Source: a virus. From it: a DNA stretch of 29,467 nucleotides. The notes beneath the pieces are model-generated. The model did not search any database, was not told where the DNA came from, and saw nothing but the letters and a program-made list of their open reading frames with translations. Location: positions 1-29,467 of the IMG/VR virus record IMGVR_UViG_3300017758_000076. One strand, written 5' to 3'. Shown here in pieces: positions 22,149 to 29,467 of this stretch. Every line of letters begins with the position of its first letter. The first letter of the stretch is position 1. The position numbers and the translations under genes are program-made.

Positions 22149-23569
22149 TGGCAAGTAAGTCAGATTCGTTTGCAAAAAGTTTTATAAAACGACAAACAGG
22201 AAATTCTAAAAGCACACAATACAACACCATTCAATTAGCAGAAGTAATGGAAAATGTTGATGGTGCTAAAATGGGAAGATTACGTGTACACTTGTTGGGT
22301 TCACAAACTCCGTCGACTGATAAAAATACTTGGAAAACAGTACAATGGGTATCTCCATTTGCGGGTGCCAGTACTCCAAGCACAATGTTAGCAGGTGGTG
22401 ACGCAGAAAACACATACCAAGGAACACAAGATGCTTACGGAATGTGGATGATTCCACCTGATGTTGGTAATATTGTTGCAGTTGCTTTTGTTAATGGCCA
22501 AGATGCTATGGGTTTATGTTTAGGTTGTTTATATCAACCAGGTGTTAACCATATGATTCCTGGTATTGCAAAAGGTACAACATTTAGTGACAATGACGAT
22601 GCACCAATTGTTCCAGTTTCAGAAGTTAATAGAAGATCTGTAGAAGCTCAAAATTTAGATGTGTTTGATGATTCTACAACAGGTCCAAAAGACAAAGTAA
22701 AAAGAGCAACACATACTCCAATGTATAATTCTTTAACCACACAAGGTTTAGAAAATGACAACATTAGAGGATTGACAGATTCATCAGCTAGAAGAGAATC
22801 TCCATCAAAAGTATTTGGATTTTTAACACCAGGTGGTCATCAGTTTGTAATGGATGACGTGAGTCAAAAATATATTAGACTTAGAACAATAGGCGGTGCT
22901 CAATTATTGTTAGATGATTCACATAGTGTGGTTTATGTGATTAACAGCAAAGGCACAGGTTGGGTAGAAATTACTGAATCAGGAAAAATAGAAGTGTTTG
23001 GTGCAGACTCAATATCAATGAGATCAGAAAAAGACATCAACATAAGAGCTGACAGAGATATTAATATTGAATCTGGTAGACACACAAATATCAAAGCCAA
23101 CAACACATTGGATAAAAAAGATGATGAGTTTACACAACCAATCTCAACAAGAAACTTAGGAGATATCAAAGGTAATGTACATATACATAGTGCTGGTAAT
23201 TTTAAAGTAACTGGTGGTAGTGGTATTGATTTAAGCACAACAACATTTAATTCATTTTCTACTTTAGCACAAAAATTTACAACAGACGGTGAATCTCATA
23301 TTAACGCAGGAACGTTCCATCATGAAACTGCTCCTAAGATACACATGAACGGACCAATAGCATTGAAGGCCACAGAAGTTGCTGGCATATCCTTCCAAAC
23401 AGATGCTGATGGCAATTTACTTTATACAAATATATTATCAGAAAGAACTGGAGAATCATTAAACAGTCCGAAATCTACAGAAGCTAAACGTGGATCAATA
23501 TTGACTAGATTTATAACAAGAGAGCCTTATCCAGATCACGAACAATCTAATTTAGAAAATCAATCATAA
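22148..23569 (+). CDS. 5: baseplate central spike/hub protein gp5 without lysozyme domain
   Basis: 473 residues. An N-terminal OB-fold (about 25-140: MENVDGAKMGRLRVHLLGSQ, then GMWMIPPDVGNIVAVAFVNG) is typical of gp5/VgrG spike proteins. A C-terminal beta-prism or helix region (about 260-400) shows short repeats such as SISMRSEKDINIRADRDINI and ESGRHTNIKAN. T4 gp5 (575 residues) has a lysozyme domain between these; here there is no lysozyme catalytic segment. The spike therefore punctures the outer membrane without its own muramidase, as in marine relatives. It is the last gene of this operon; the minus-strand terminator of the facing gene lies just downstream. Confidence 0.85.
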   Translation: MASKSDSFAKSFIKRQTGNSKSTQYNTIQLAEVMENVDGAKMGRLRVHLLGSQTPSTDKNTWKTVQWVSPFAGASTPSTMLAGGDAENTYQGTQDAYGMWMIPPDVGNIVAVAFVNGQDAMGLCLGCLYQPGVNHMIPGIAKGTTFSDNDDAPIVPVSEVNRRSVEAQNLDVFDDSTTGPKDKVKRATHTPMYNSLTTQGLENDNIRGLTDSSARRESPSKVFGFLTPGGHQFVMDDVSQKYIRLRTIGGAQLLLDDSHSVVYVINSKGTGWVEITESGKIEVFGADSISMRSEKDINIRADRDINIESGRHTNIKANNTLDKKDDEFTQPISTRNLGDIKGNVHIHSAGNFKVTGGSGIDLSTTTFNSFSTLAQKFTTDGESHINAGTFHHETAPKIHMNGPIALKATEVAGISFQTDADGNLLYTNILSERTGESLNSPKSTEAKRGSILTRFITREPYPDHEQSNLENQS

Positions 23570-23577
23570 AAAGTCAC

Positions 23578-23606
23578 AAAAAAAGGGCGATAGTTTCCTA
23601 CCGCCC
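23578..23606 (-). terminator. intrinsic terminator of the 104-residue gene
   Basis: On the minus strand, GGGCGGTAG and CTATCGCCC form a 9-bp stem (one G-U) around a GAAA tetraloop, followed directly by seven T. It ends the strongly promoted unit at 23640-23954. In the plus direction no T-tract follows. Confidence 0.9.
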
Positions 23607-23615
23607 AATAATTGC

Positions 23616-23635
23616 AATTAATTTTAAAATTAATT
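23616..23635. repeat. perfect 20-bp AT palindrome
   Basis: AATTAATTTTAAAATTAATT is self-complementary over 20 bases and lies between the stop codon and terminator of the 104-residue gene. It may extend the terminator structure or simply reflect AT richness. Confidence 0.6.
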
Positions 23636-23639
23636 AGTA

Positions 23640-23954
23640 TTACGCCGCTTTGTTAATCAAAGTCTTACCACTTGTTGATAGTAAGTTGATTAAAGCTGAT
23701 TTCGTTGCCATTGCTGTTTGCAATGATCCTGTAGAGATTACTCTAACATTGAAATCATAACCTTTTGACACTAGAGCAGACGTTGGTGTCGCTCTTTTCA
23801 TGTTAAGGTTTTTGTACTTAATAACACCACCGTTTACTTCGCCGTTGTTATCAATTGCGTTTTTGGCTTCTTCTACGAATACGCCAACTTTATTTTTAAC
23901 GTTGCCTTTTACAAACTCTCTTGTATATACAACGTATTGTTTAGTTCTAGCCAT
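23640..23954 (-). CDS. small basic protein from a stand-alone, strongly signalled unit
   Basis: 104 residues from the ATG at 23954 (MARTKQYVVYTREFVKGNVK). It is preceded by an excellent Shine-Dalgarno (GGAGGG). An in-frame ATG at 23999 is upstream of that site and is rejected. The protein is Lys-rich with a predicted mostly beta N-terminal half and a Ser/Leu/Ala-rich helical end (ALINLLSTSGKTLINKAA). No family recognised. It has the strongest complete expression signals in the window: a near-consensus sigma70 promoter, an ideal ribosome site and an intrinsic terminator. It is therefore probably an abundant, early or constitutive protein. It is embedded antisense between two parts of the plus-strand baseplate genes. 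Confidence 0.75.
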   Translation of the reverse strand: MARTKQYVVYTREFVKGNVKNKVGVFVEEAKNAIDNNGEVNGGVIKYKNLNMKRATPTSALVSKGYDFNVRVISTGSLQTAMATKSALINLLSTSGKTLINKAA

Positions 23955-24008
23955 CTTTGTTTTCCCTCCTAACAGGTTTTTTAAGATTAAATTAAACATA
24001 ACAAATAC

Positions 24009-24037
24009 ACTATAGCATTAGAATACAACTATGTCAA
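24009..24037 (-). promoter_or_regulatory. near-consensus sigma70 promoter of the 104-residue gene
   Basis: TTGACA (24037-24032), exactly 17-nt spacer, TATAGT (24014-24009). Only one base differs from the ideal hexamers. The leader is about 50 nt. Confidence 0.88.
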
Positions 24038-24066
24038 GCATTTTTTTTGGATTTTGGAAAATTATT

Positions 24067-24366
24067 TTAATAAGTCTCAGGATCTTCAGGATCATATTGG
24101 GTAACATGGTTGGATTTATCCAATTTTATTCCAACTTTTTTATAAACAATTTCTGGATTGGTTTGTAATTCGTAAGTTAGGTTGTCCAATGCACTTTCAA
24201 TTTCATCATACACCACTTCAGCAGTATGGTCATTTAGCTCAACACCAATATTTCGTAATCTGGCATGATACATTTCACTGATTATTTCAATAAGGTGAAT
24301 TCCTTTTTCACGATTCATGTACCACCAGTCTTTGCCAGAGGCAAAGTTCTTTAATTCGTTACTCAT
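24067..24366 (-). CDS. hypothetical protein downstream of clpP
   Basis: 99 residues (MSNELKNFASGKDWWYMNRE, then HLIEIISEMYHARLRNIGV and an acidic second half ending DPEDPETY). It is probably helical. It starts four bases after the ClpP stop on the same strand and is likely co-translated with it; a role linked to the protease, such as an adaptor or substrate, is conceivable but unsupported. No family recognised. Confidence 0.6.
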   Translation of the reverse strand: MSNELKNFASGKDWWYMNREKGIHLIEIISEMYHARLRNIGVELNDHTAEVVYDEIESALDNLTYELQTNPEIVYKKVGIKLDKSNHVTQYDPEDPETY

Positions 24367-24370
24367 GTTA

Positions 24371-24931
24371 TTATAATATATGATCAGCTATGCCAAGGTC
24401 AATCAATTGTTTTGCCGTAAAGTATTGATCACTAGGCGAATCTAATTTTTTCTTAACAGAAGCCATTGTTTTTCCAGTTGCTTCTTTTAATATTCTAAAA
24501 CATCTCTCTTCACAATTATGGTTTTCTTGCATTTGAGATTTCATATCATGCATTTTAGATTCCATTGCATCTGAATGCTGATGATTCATGATACCAGTAT
24601 TTTGTCCAATATATCTTTCGCCATGTTTACCACAAGCAAATATTAAAAAAGCGGCACTCATTACAGCACCAACTCCGATAGTACTAATGTTGTGATAGCT
24701 GTCTCTCATGACATCAATCAACGCAAACGACTCGTATAGATCACCACCTGTTGAGTTGATATACAACTTTAAAGTACGTTTTGGTTTTTTATTTAGGTTA
24801 GCAGTCACTATCCATTTGATAGCACGAGCTATATTCTCTTCGCCAATTTCGCCTGATAGATAATGAATATCGTTATCAAGTAGCAACGACTCAATTTTAT
24901 CATCAGCACTAAAATTTTCAAATTTCTTCAT
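24371..24931 (-). CDS. clpP: ClpP-like serine protease
   Basis: 186 residues with the ClpP fold: INSTGGDLYESFALID (oxyanion/handle region near 58-73), nucleophile S92 in GVGAVMSAAFLIFACG, and H117 in TGIMNHQH. The S-to-H spacing of 25 equals that of bacterial ClpP. The acidic member is D164 or D168 before YFTAKQLIDLGIADHI. The bacterial HQP motif reads HQH here. Phage ClpP proteins are common in marine T4-like phages and may join host Clp ATPases or act alone; prohead maturation is normally by gp21, an unrelated protease. The gene is driven by a consensus late box about 33-40 nt upstream, so expression is expected late. Followed closely by a 99-residue hypothetical gene. Confidence 0.88.
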   Translation of the reverse strand: MKKFENFSADDKIESLLLDNDIHYLSGEIGEENIARAIKWIVTANLNKKPKRTLKLYINSTGGDLYESFALIDVMRDSYHNISTIGVGAVMSAAFLIFACGKHGERYIGQNTGIMNHQHSDAMESKMHDMKSQMQENHNCEERCFRILKEATGKTMASVKKKLDSPSDQYFTAKQLIDLGIADHIL

Positions 24932-24963
24932 TAATTGTTGCCTATTATTGATTGTATTAAATA

Positions 24964-24971
24964 TATTTATA
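24964..24971 (-). promoter_or_regulatory. late promoter (TATAAATA) of clpP
   Basis: Perfect TATAAATA on the minus strand; start expected near 24958, giving a leader of about 27 nt containing ATAGGCAAC before the ATG. Confidence 0.7.
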
Positions 24972-24994
24972 ATAATTTAGTTGGGCTAATTTGG

Positions 24995-25006
24995 CCTAAT
25001 ATTAGG
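24995..25006. promoter_or_regulatory. perfect palindrome between divergent late promoters
   Basis: CCTAATATTAGG is a perfect 12-bp palindrome, preceded by related GGGCTAAT and GGCCTAAT repeats. It lies midway between the clpP and gp25 late boxes. Possible binding site for a regulator. Confidence 0.4.
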
Positions 25007-25033
25007 ATAATTAAAGTAGTATATAATAATGTC

Positions 25034-25041
25034 TATAAATA
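25034..25041 (+). promoter_or_regulatory. late promoter (TATAAATA) of gp25-gp6-gp7
   Basis: Perfect TATAAATA; start expected near 25047. A short leader of about 11 nt carries AAGGA-like sequence before the ATG at 25058. Confidence 0.78.
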
Positions 25042-25057
25042 TCAATAAGGATACATA

Positions 25058-25486
25058 ATGGCAACAACATATTCAACATCAACTGCTAATAACACTTCTG
25101 CTACTGTGGCAGAATCTCGTGTCTCTAGTAGAGTTTACAGAGGATTTTCATCAGTAGCAGGGGTAAAATCTAATCAATTATATGATGTTGATTTGATCAA
25201 ACAAGATTTAATTAATCATTTTTACACCAGAAAAGGTGAAAGAGTGATGGATCCGGAATTTGGTTCGATAATATGGGATTTACTTTATGAGCCAATTGAT
25301 GAAAGTACTAAGGAAGATCTAGTTGAAGATTGCAAAACTATAATTGCATCAGATCCAAGAGTACAATTAATAGATTTAATTTTAGACGATGTTGGAAATG
25401 GTATAAGAGTAGACATACAATTGAATGTGTTACCCTTCAACCAACAGGCGTCAATGCAAGTTAACTTTGAAAGAGAAACATTATAA
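25058..25486 (+). CDS. 25: baseplate wedge protein gp25
   Basis: 142 residues (T4 gp25: 132). The gp25/GpW core is clear: DLIKQDLINHFYTRKGERVM, then DPEFGSIIWDLLYEPID and IIASDPRVQLIDLILDD. It holds the wedge core together and contacts the sheath initiator region. The N-terminal 25 residues are Ser/Thr-rich and probably flexible. It is the first gene of the late wedge operon and overlaps the gp6 start (TAATG). Confidence 0.93.
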   Translation: MATTYSTSTANNTSATVAESRVSSRVYRGFSSVAGVKSNQLYDVDLIKQDLINHFYTRKGERVMDPEFGSIIWDLLYEPIDESTKEDLVEDCKTIIASDPRVQLIDLILDDVGNGIRVDIQLNVLPFNQQASMQVNFERETL

Positions 25487-28400
25487 TGAGTCAAATAATT
25501 AGACAGAACAATTTATTCTCAGCAGAAGATTGGAAAACAATTTATAGAAGTTTCTCTCAGGCAAACTTCACAGCATATGATTTTGATACTATCAGATCAG
25601 CTATGCTCAATTACATTCAAGTAAACTATCCAGAAGATTTCAATGACTATATTCAATCAAGTGAATTTATTGCAATAATAGATTTATTATCTTACTTGGG
25701 TCAGTCACTTGCATTTAGAACTGACTTAAATGCTAGAGAAAACTTTTTAGATACAGCTGAAAGAAGAGATTCAATTATTAGATTAGCAAAACTAATCAAT
25801 TACAAAACTAGAAGAAACACTCCAGCAAGAGGTTTATTAAAAATTACAAAAATTAGAACTACTGAACCAATTACAGATTCGGATAGTGCTGATCTTTCTA
25901 ACACAAATGTTGTATGGAATGATCCTAACAATGCAAACTGGTATGACCAATGGTTAACAGTTTGTAATGCATTGTTCAACACCACAAACCAATTTGGTAA
26001 TCCAACCAAATCTGCAACAGTGGGTTCGGTGGCAAGTGAAATTTATGCAACGTCATCAACAAGTGATCAAAGTGTTGTTAAAAATATGCAAACTTCTATC
26101 GATGGAGTATCGACGTCAATTGATATTGTAAAAGCAGATATCCATCCAGATAATTATTTTTATGAAAAAGCACCGGATGCCTCTGAAGCATTTAATCTAA
26201 TTTATAGAAATGACAATCAAGGATTTGGTTCTGTTAACACAGGATTCTTTGTATATTTCAAAGAAGGAACGTTACAGTATCAAGATCATGAATTTGTAAA
26301 TCCGTTACCAAACAGACAAGTTGATATTGATGTTAGTGATATTAACGACATAGATGTATGGGTACAAAAAGTAGGAACAATGGGGACACCATTAGAAAAA
26401 TGGACATCAGTTCCATCACTCAATGGACAAAATACAATTTATAATTCATTAGCTCTAGCAACTAGAAACATATACACAGTTAATTCTAGAAACAATGATA
26501 ATGTTACAGTACAATTCAGTGATGGTAACTTTGGTAATTCACCAAAAGGAACTTTTAGAATTTACTTTAGAAAATCATCTGGTAAAGGACAAGTACTAAA
26601 AGCAAACAGAATTCAAAATGAAGAAGTTTCTTTTAACTATCAAAATTCAGCTGGACAAACATTTACAGCAACAATGTCTTTGACATTGAATTATACTGTT
26701 GATAATTCATCAGCTACAGAAACAAATACAGCAATTAAAAATAATGCACCGCAGGCGTTTTACTCACAGGATAGAATGGTTAATGCTGAAGATTACAGTA
26801 TATTTCCTTTAACACAAAGTACAACGATCCAAAAAATTAAAGCTATGAACAGAACACACATTGGTCATTCACGATATTTAGATGTAAATGATCCAACTGG
26901 TACTGTTAAAAGTGTAAACGTAGTGGGCGAAGATGCCATAGTGTACAAGTCACCGGACTTTACATTAACAACTGAAGAAGTCACCGGCACAGTAGTTGAC
27001 ACTTCTAGTTACAGCTATATTATACAAAACAAATTAGCACCGTTATTGAAAAAAATACAATTACAAAATTTTTATTTTGATGATTACAAGAAATCAGTTG
27101 AAACACATCATGATTCAGATCAATTTGAGATGGATCTAACATCAGTGAACAGAGTATTATGGAAACCTTATCCTACATCAGGTGAGAGCGAAACTGGATA
27201 CTTTTACATTGGTGGTAATGATGCGCCTTCACAAGCAATTACAGTTTACAATAATCCAAACAGTTCGGATGAAAAACTTGGTCTAATTAGACCAGGTACA
27301 AAATTAGAATTTGTTAATGATTATTCATCGCCTACCACTATTAAATGGGCAACCGTAATGAGTGTAAGAAATGATGGATCAGTAATCACAACTGACACAA
27401 CAGGATCAATAACACTAGATACATCAATAACATCAGGATTGAAAGTTAGAAAAATACTTCCTAATTTAAGAACTACATTAACATTAAGTGAAGAATCAGC
27501 AATTCAATCGTTAATGGAATCAGGAGTTAACTTTGGTATTGGTTATCATTACAGAGACACATCAACTAAAACAGAATCATGGTACACTATTGCAGAAGAT
27601 TATCTAGATAAAACATCTGACTTTTCGGTGCAATACAATCAACAGCATGGTGGTTATAAAGCACTAGCAAAAGATTCATCTTGGTTAGTGAAAGCAACAT
27701 ATATTGCTCCAGCCTCTTCGGCAACAACAGCAAAATATGAATTCACTATCAGAGGATTGGATTATGTTTTTGAAAGTTTTGAAGATGTTAGATTTTTCTA
27801 TCACGATGATTATAAAAATATAGATACAAAAACAGGTAGAGCTATTAAAGATACTATTAAAATATTAGACATCAACAAAGATGTTACAATATTATCTAAT
27901 CCTTCAAGTACAACAAAACTTGTTGACCCTGTTACATTTAGTTTATCAAATGCGTTTATAGAACAAGATGGATATGTAGATACTAAAAAAGTTAAAATTA
28001 CAAATATTGATTCCGATGATGATGGTATGCCTGATAATCCAGTAGCACACGAAGATATTATGAGTGATGGTTACTTTGTGTTTTTTGTAAATTATACAGA
28101 TGCTGACGGATATACATATTATAAATTAACAACTGGAGTGACTCAAAGAAGCTCACTAACAGGTAATGGTTTAGAATTTTTAACTTCAGATCAACAGTTT
28201 TACAAAGACAATGTAAAATTGCATAACGGTACTGCATCATCATTTACAAAAAGATATGGTGTAGATGGAACAGCAGTATATAAAGCATACAGAGGTAGAG
28301 CATACAGTACTAGCGAACCATTCTACTTCCAATACAAACACACAGCACCTAGATCACAAAGAGTAGATCCAAGTGTGTCAAACATTGTTGAGTTAACTAT

Positions 28401-28944
28401 ATTACAAACAACTTATTATACAAATGTATTGAACTGGTTTTATTCAGGCAAAGGTGTTGCTGACTTACCAGTACAACCTACATCAGCAGAATTGAAAAAC
28501 AATTTAACTGAATTAGAAAAATACAAAACTATTGGTGATCAAATTGTTTATTCGCCAGCTAAATTTAAATTGCTATTTGGAACAACTGCTAACACAGCCT
28601 ACCAAGCAACTTTTAGAGTAGTTAAAATACCAGGTGCAACATACACTGATAACCAAATTAAAACAGAAGTAATTAATGCTATTAACAATTACTTTGATGT
28701 TTCAAATTGGAACTTTGGTGATACATTTTATTTCACAGAGTTATCAGCATACGTTCACTCAGAACTAGCATCACAAATTTCATCTGTGGTAATAGTACCA
28801 AAAGATTCTGAATCACGTTTTGGTAACTTATTCCAAATCAAAGCAGATAGTAATGAATTGTTCTTTTCAACTGCCGCAGTTAGCGATGTTGAAATTGTAA
28901 CAAGTTTAACAGGAGCAAATCTAAGGTACGGCGGAGGTAGTTAA
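25486..28944 (+). CDS. 6: baseplate wedge protein gp6 (baseplate J-like), enlarged
   Basis: 1152 residues versus 660 in T4. The N-terminal part is typical gp6: DFDTIRSAMLNYIQVNYPED, then FIAIIDLLSYLGQSLAFRTD and REDFL-like NARENFLDTAERRDSIIRLA. It is followed by beta-rich inserts and the J-like core (VQFSDGNFGNSPKGTFRIYF, APQAFYSQDRMVNAEDYSIF). The C-terminus (VINAINNYFDVSNWNFGDTF) also matches the family. Gp6 dimers form the inner ring of the baseplate and drive the hexagon-to-star change. The extra 490 residues, mainly between about 560 and 1010, look like beta-sandwich insertions. Downstream gp7-like gene starts 2 bases after the stop. Confidence 0.9.
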   Translation: MSQIIRQNNLFSAEDWKTIYRSFSQANFTAYDFDTIRSAMLNYIQVNYPEDFNDYIQSSEFIAIIDLLSYLGQSLAFRTDLNARENFLDTAERRDSIIRLAKLINYKTRRNTPARGLLKITKIRTTEPITDSDSADLSNTNVVWNDPNNANWYDQWLTVCNALFNTTNQFGNPTKSATVGSVASEIYATSSTSDQSVVKNMQTSIDGVSTSIDIVKADIHPDNYFYEKAPDASEAFNLIYRNDNQGFGSVNTGFFVYFKEGTLQYQDHEFVNPLPNRQVDIDVSDINDIDVWVQKVGTMGTPLEKWTSVPSLNGQNTIYNSLALATRNIYTVNSRNNDNVTVQFSDGNFGNSPKGTFRIYFRKSSGKGQVLKANRIQNEEVSFNYQNSAGQTFTATMSLTLNYTVDNSSATETNTAIKNNAPQAFYSQDRMVNAEDYSIFPLTQSTTIQKIKAMNRTHIGHSRYLDVNDPTGTVKSVNVVGEDAIVYKSPDFTLTTEEVTGTVVDTSSYSYIIQNKLAPLLKKIQLQNFYFDDYKKSVETHHDSDQFEMDLTSVNRVLWKPYPTSGESETGYFYIGGNDAPSQAITVYNNPNSSDEKLGLIRPGTKLEFVNDYSSPTTIKWATVMSVRNDGSVITTDTTGSITLDTSITSGLKVRKILPNLRTTLTLSEESAIQSLMESGVNFGIGYHYRDTSTKTESWYTIAEDYLDKTSDFSVQYNQQHGGYKALAKDSSWLVKATYIAPASSATTAKYEFTIRGLDYVFESFEDVRFFYHDDYKNIDTKTGRAIKDTIKILDINKDVTILSNPSSTTKLVDPVTFSLSNAFIEQDGYVDTKKVKITNIDSDDDGMPDNPVAHEDIMSDGYFVFFVNYTDADGYTYYKLTTGVTQRSSLTGNGLEFLTSDQQFYKDNVKLHNGTASSFTKRYGVDGTAVYKAYRGRAYSTSEPFYFQYKHTAPRSQRVDPSVSNIVELTILQTTYYTNVLNWFYSGKGVADLPVQPTSAELKNNLTELEKYKTIGDQIVYSPAKFKLLFGTTANTAYQATFRVVKIPGATYTDNQIKTEVINAINNYFDVSNWNFGDTFYFTELSAYVHSELASQISSVVIVPKDSESRFGNLFQIKADSNELFFSTAAVSDVEIVTSLTGANLRYGGGS

Positions 28945-28946
28945 GA

Positions 28947-29467
28947 ATGGCTGACAATAAAGCTATAAGCAAATTACCTGAGTTTTTACAAACAGACAAG
29001 TTAAAAAACTTTTTTGACGGTACTGTTGAACAACTTTTCTCTAAACCAGCAAGTGAAAAAACCACTGAATGGATTGGTAGAAAGTATGGTGTAAATTACG
29101 TCACAAACAAAGACAATTACAAACCTGAAAGTTCAAAAGCAAGACAAAATTATCAATTAGAACCAGCGGCTATTGTCAGAGATCCTGACAACTTGTTAAC
29201 TGTTGATGCAACATTCTATGATGAAGCATTAAACTTTATACAAACTGAAAACGGAAAAATAAACAATCAAAATAGATTGTTTGATCAAAAATATTATACG
29301 TTTAACGCACCAATTGATTATGATAAATTTATTAACTATGAAAACTACTATTGGTATCCTAGTTTAGATTTAAATGTACCATCTATTACTATTACTGGTA
29401 CCGTAGAATCATTTACAGCCAAAGCGGCACAATCTTTATTTGAATTAGCATATCCAATTGGCGCAAC
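28947..29467 (+). CDS. baseplate wedge/structural protein, gp7-like, N-terminal part
   Basis: 173 codons are present; the gene continues past the window. It begins MADNKAISKLPEFLQTDKLK, with a strong Shine-Dalgarno (GGAGGT) inside the end of gp6. The segments LFSKPASEKTTEWIGRKYG, QNYQLEPAAIV and NAPIDYDKFINYENYYWYP are typical of the large virion proteins that follow gp6 in T4-like phages, the place of gp7 (1032 residues in T4). The family assignment to gp7 is mainly by position. It belongs to the gp25-gp6 operon. Confidence 0.65.
   Translation, partial: MADNKAISKLPEFLQTDKLKNFFDGTVEQLFSKPASEKTTEWIGRKYGVNYVTNKDNYKPESSKARQNYQLEPAAIVRDPDNLLTVDATFYDEALNFIQTENGKINNQNRLFDQKYYTFNAPIDYDKFINYENYYWYPSLDLNVPSITITGTVESFTAKAAQSLFELAYPIGA

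Noticed and set aside
23955-23999. Upstream ATG adding 15 residues to the 104-residue protein
   Set aside because: The excellent GGAGGG ribosome site lies between this ATG and the one at 23954, so the downstream start is used.
1-29467. CRISPR arrays, insertion sequences, integrase or attachment sites
   Set aside because: No regularly spaced repeats, transposase or recombinase motifs were seen; the content is lytic T4-like core plus accessory genes.

Overview
The window is a segment of a T4-like myophage genome, most likely a marine phage infecting an AT-rich alphaproteobacterium such as SAR11/Pelagibacter. The T4 assignment rests on a set of recognisable T4-core proteins: portal gp20, a gp67-like prohead core protein, gp26/gp51, gp46, gp47, the late sigma factor gp55, gp53, gp5, gp25, gp6, the start of a gp7-like protein, and T4-type late promoters (TATAAATA). 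The host suggestion is an inference from the low G+C content, the marine-phage type accessory genes (radical SAM enzyme, 2OG-Fe(II) oxygenases, ClpP, DUF5856) and the host-like TTGACN-17-TATAAT promoters. No tRNA gene, CRISPR array, integrase or transposase was found.

Layout. At 1-3255 is the head module on the minus strand: portal, a small basic head gene, and a long acidic gp67-like gene that runs off the left edge. A small plus-strand gene is wedged antisense inside it. At 3333-6733 a minus-strand tape-measure-like gene diverges from a plus-strand gp26 gene. Just before the gp26 stop lies a T TTT TTC slippery heptamer that joins it to a gp51-like -1 reading frame, a lambda G/GT-like arrangement. 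At 6730-13848 is an accessory region: small hypothetical genes, a radical SAM enzyme, a 612-base gene-free stretch with a promoter and several strong hairpins, a PD-(D/E)XK nuclease, an unrecognised 405-residue protein, a Dps-like DUF5856 protein, and two tandem paralogous oxygenases. At 13849-18136 (minus) are a structured leader RNA, a lipoprotein, and gp46, gp47 and gp55. At 18184-23569 (plus) is a baseplate operon: gp48/54-like, gp53, a 960-residue hub-like protein and gp5. Three minus-strand genes at 23640-24931 (a strongly promoted small protein, a hypothetical protein and ClpP) interrupt it. The plus-strand baseplate wedge genes gp25, gp6 and gp7-like then continue to the right edge.

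How it works together. Host-RNAP-type promoters drive gp47/gp46 (recombination and replication), gp55 and some small genes. gp55 should then recognise TATAAATA and switch on the portal, lipoprotein, baseplate and ClpP units. At several genes the promoter is so close to the ATG (TATAAATA-N5-ATG, or a -10 hexamer followed by 6-7 nt and ATG) that the mRNA is predicted to be leaderless. This makes the few transcripts with long structured leaders stand out.

The most interesting signals are the gp26/gp51 frameshift, the leaderless promoter architecture, the large candidate structured RNA near 9.0-9.5 kb, and the hairpins that bury start codons.
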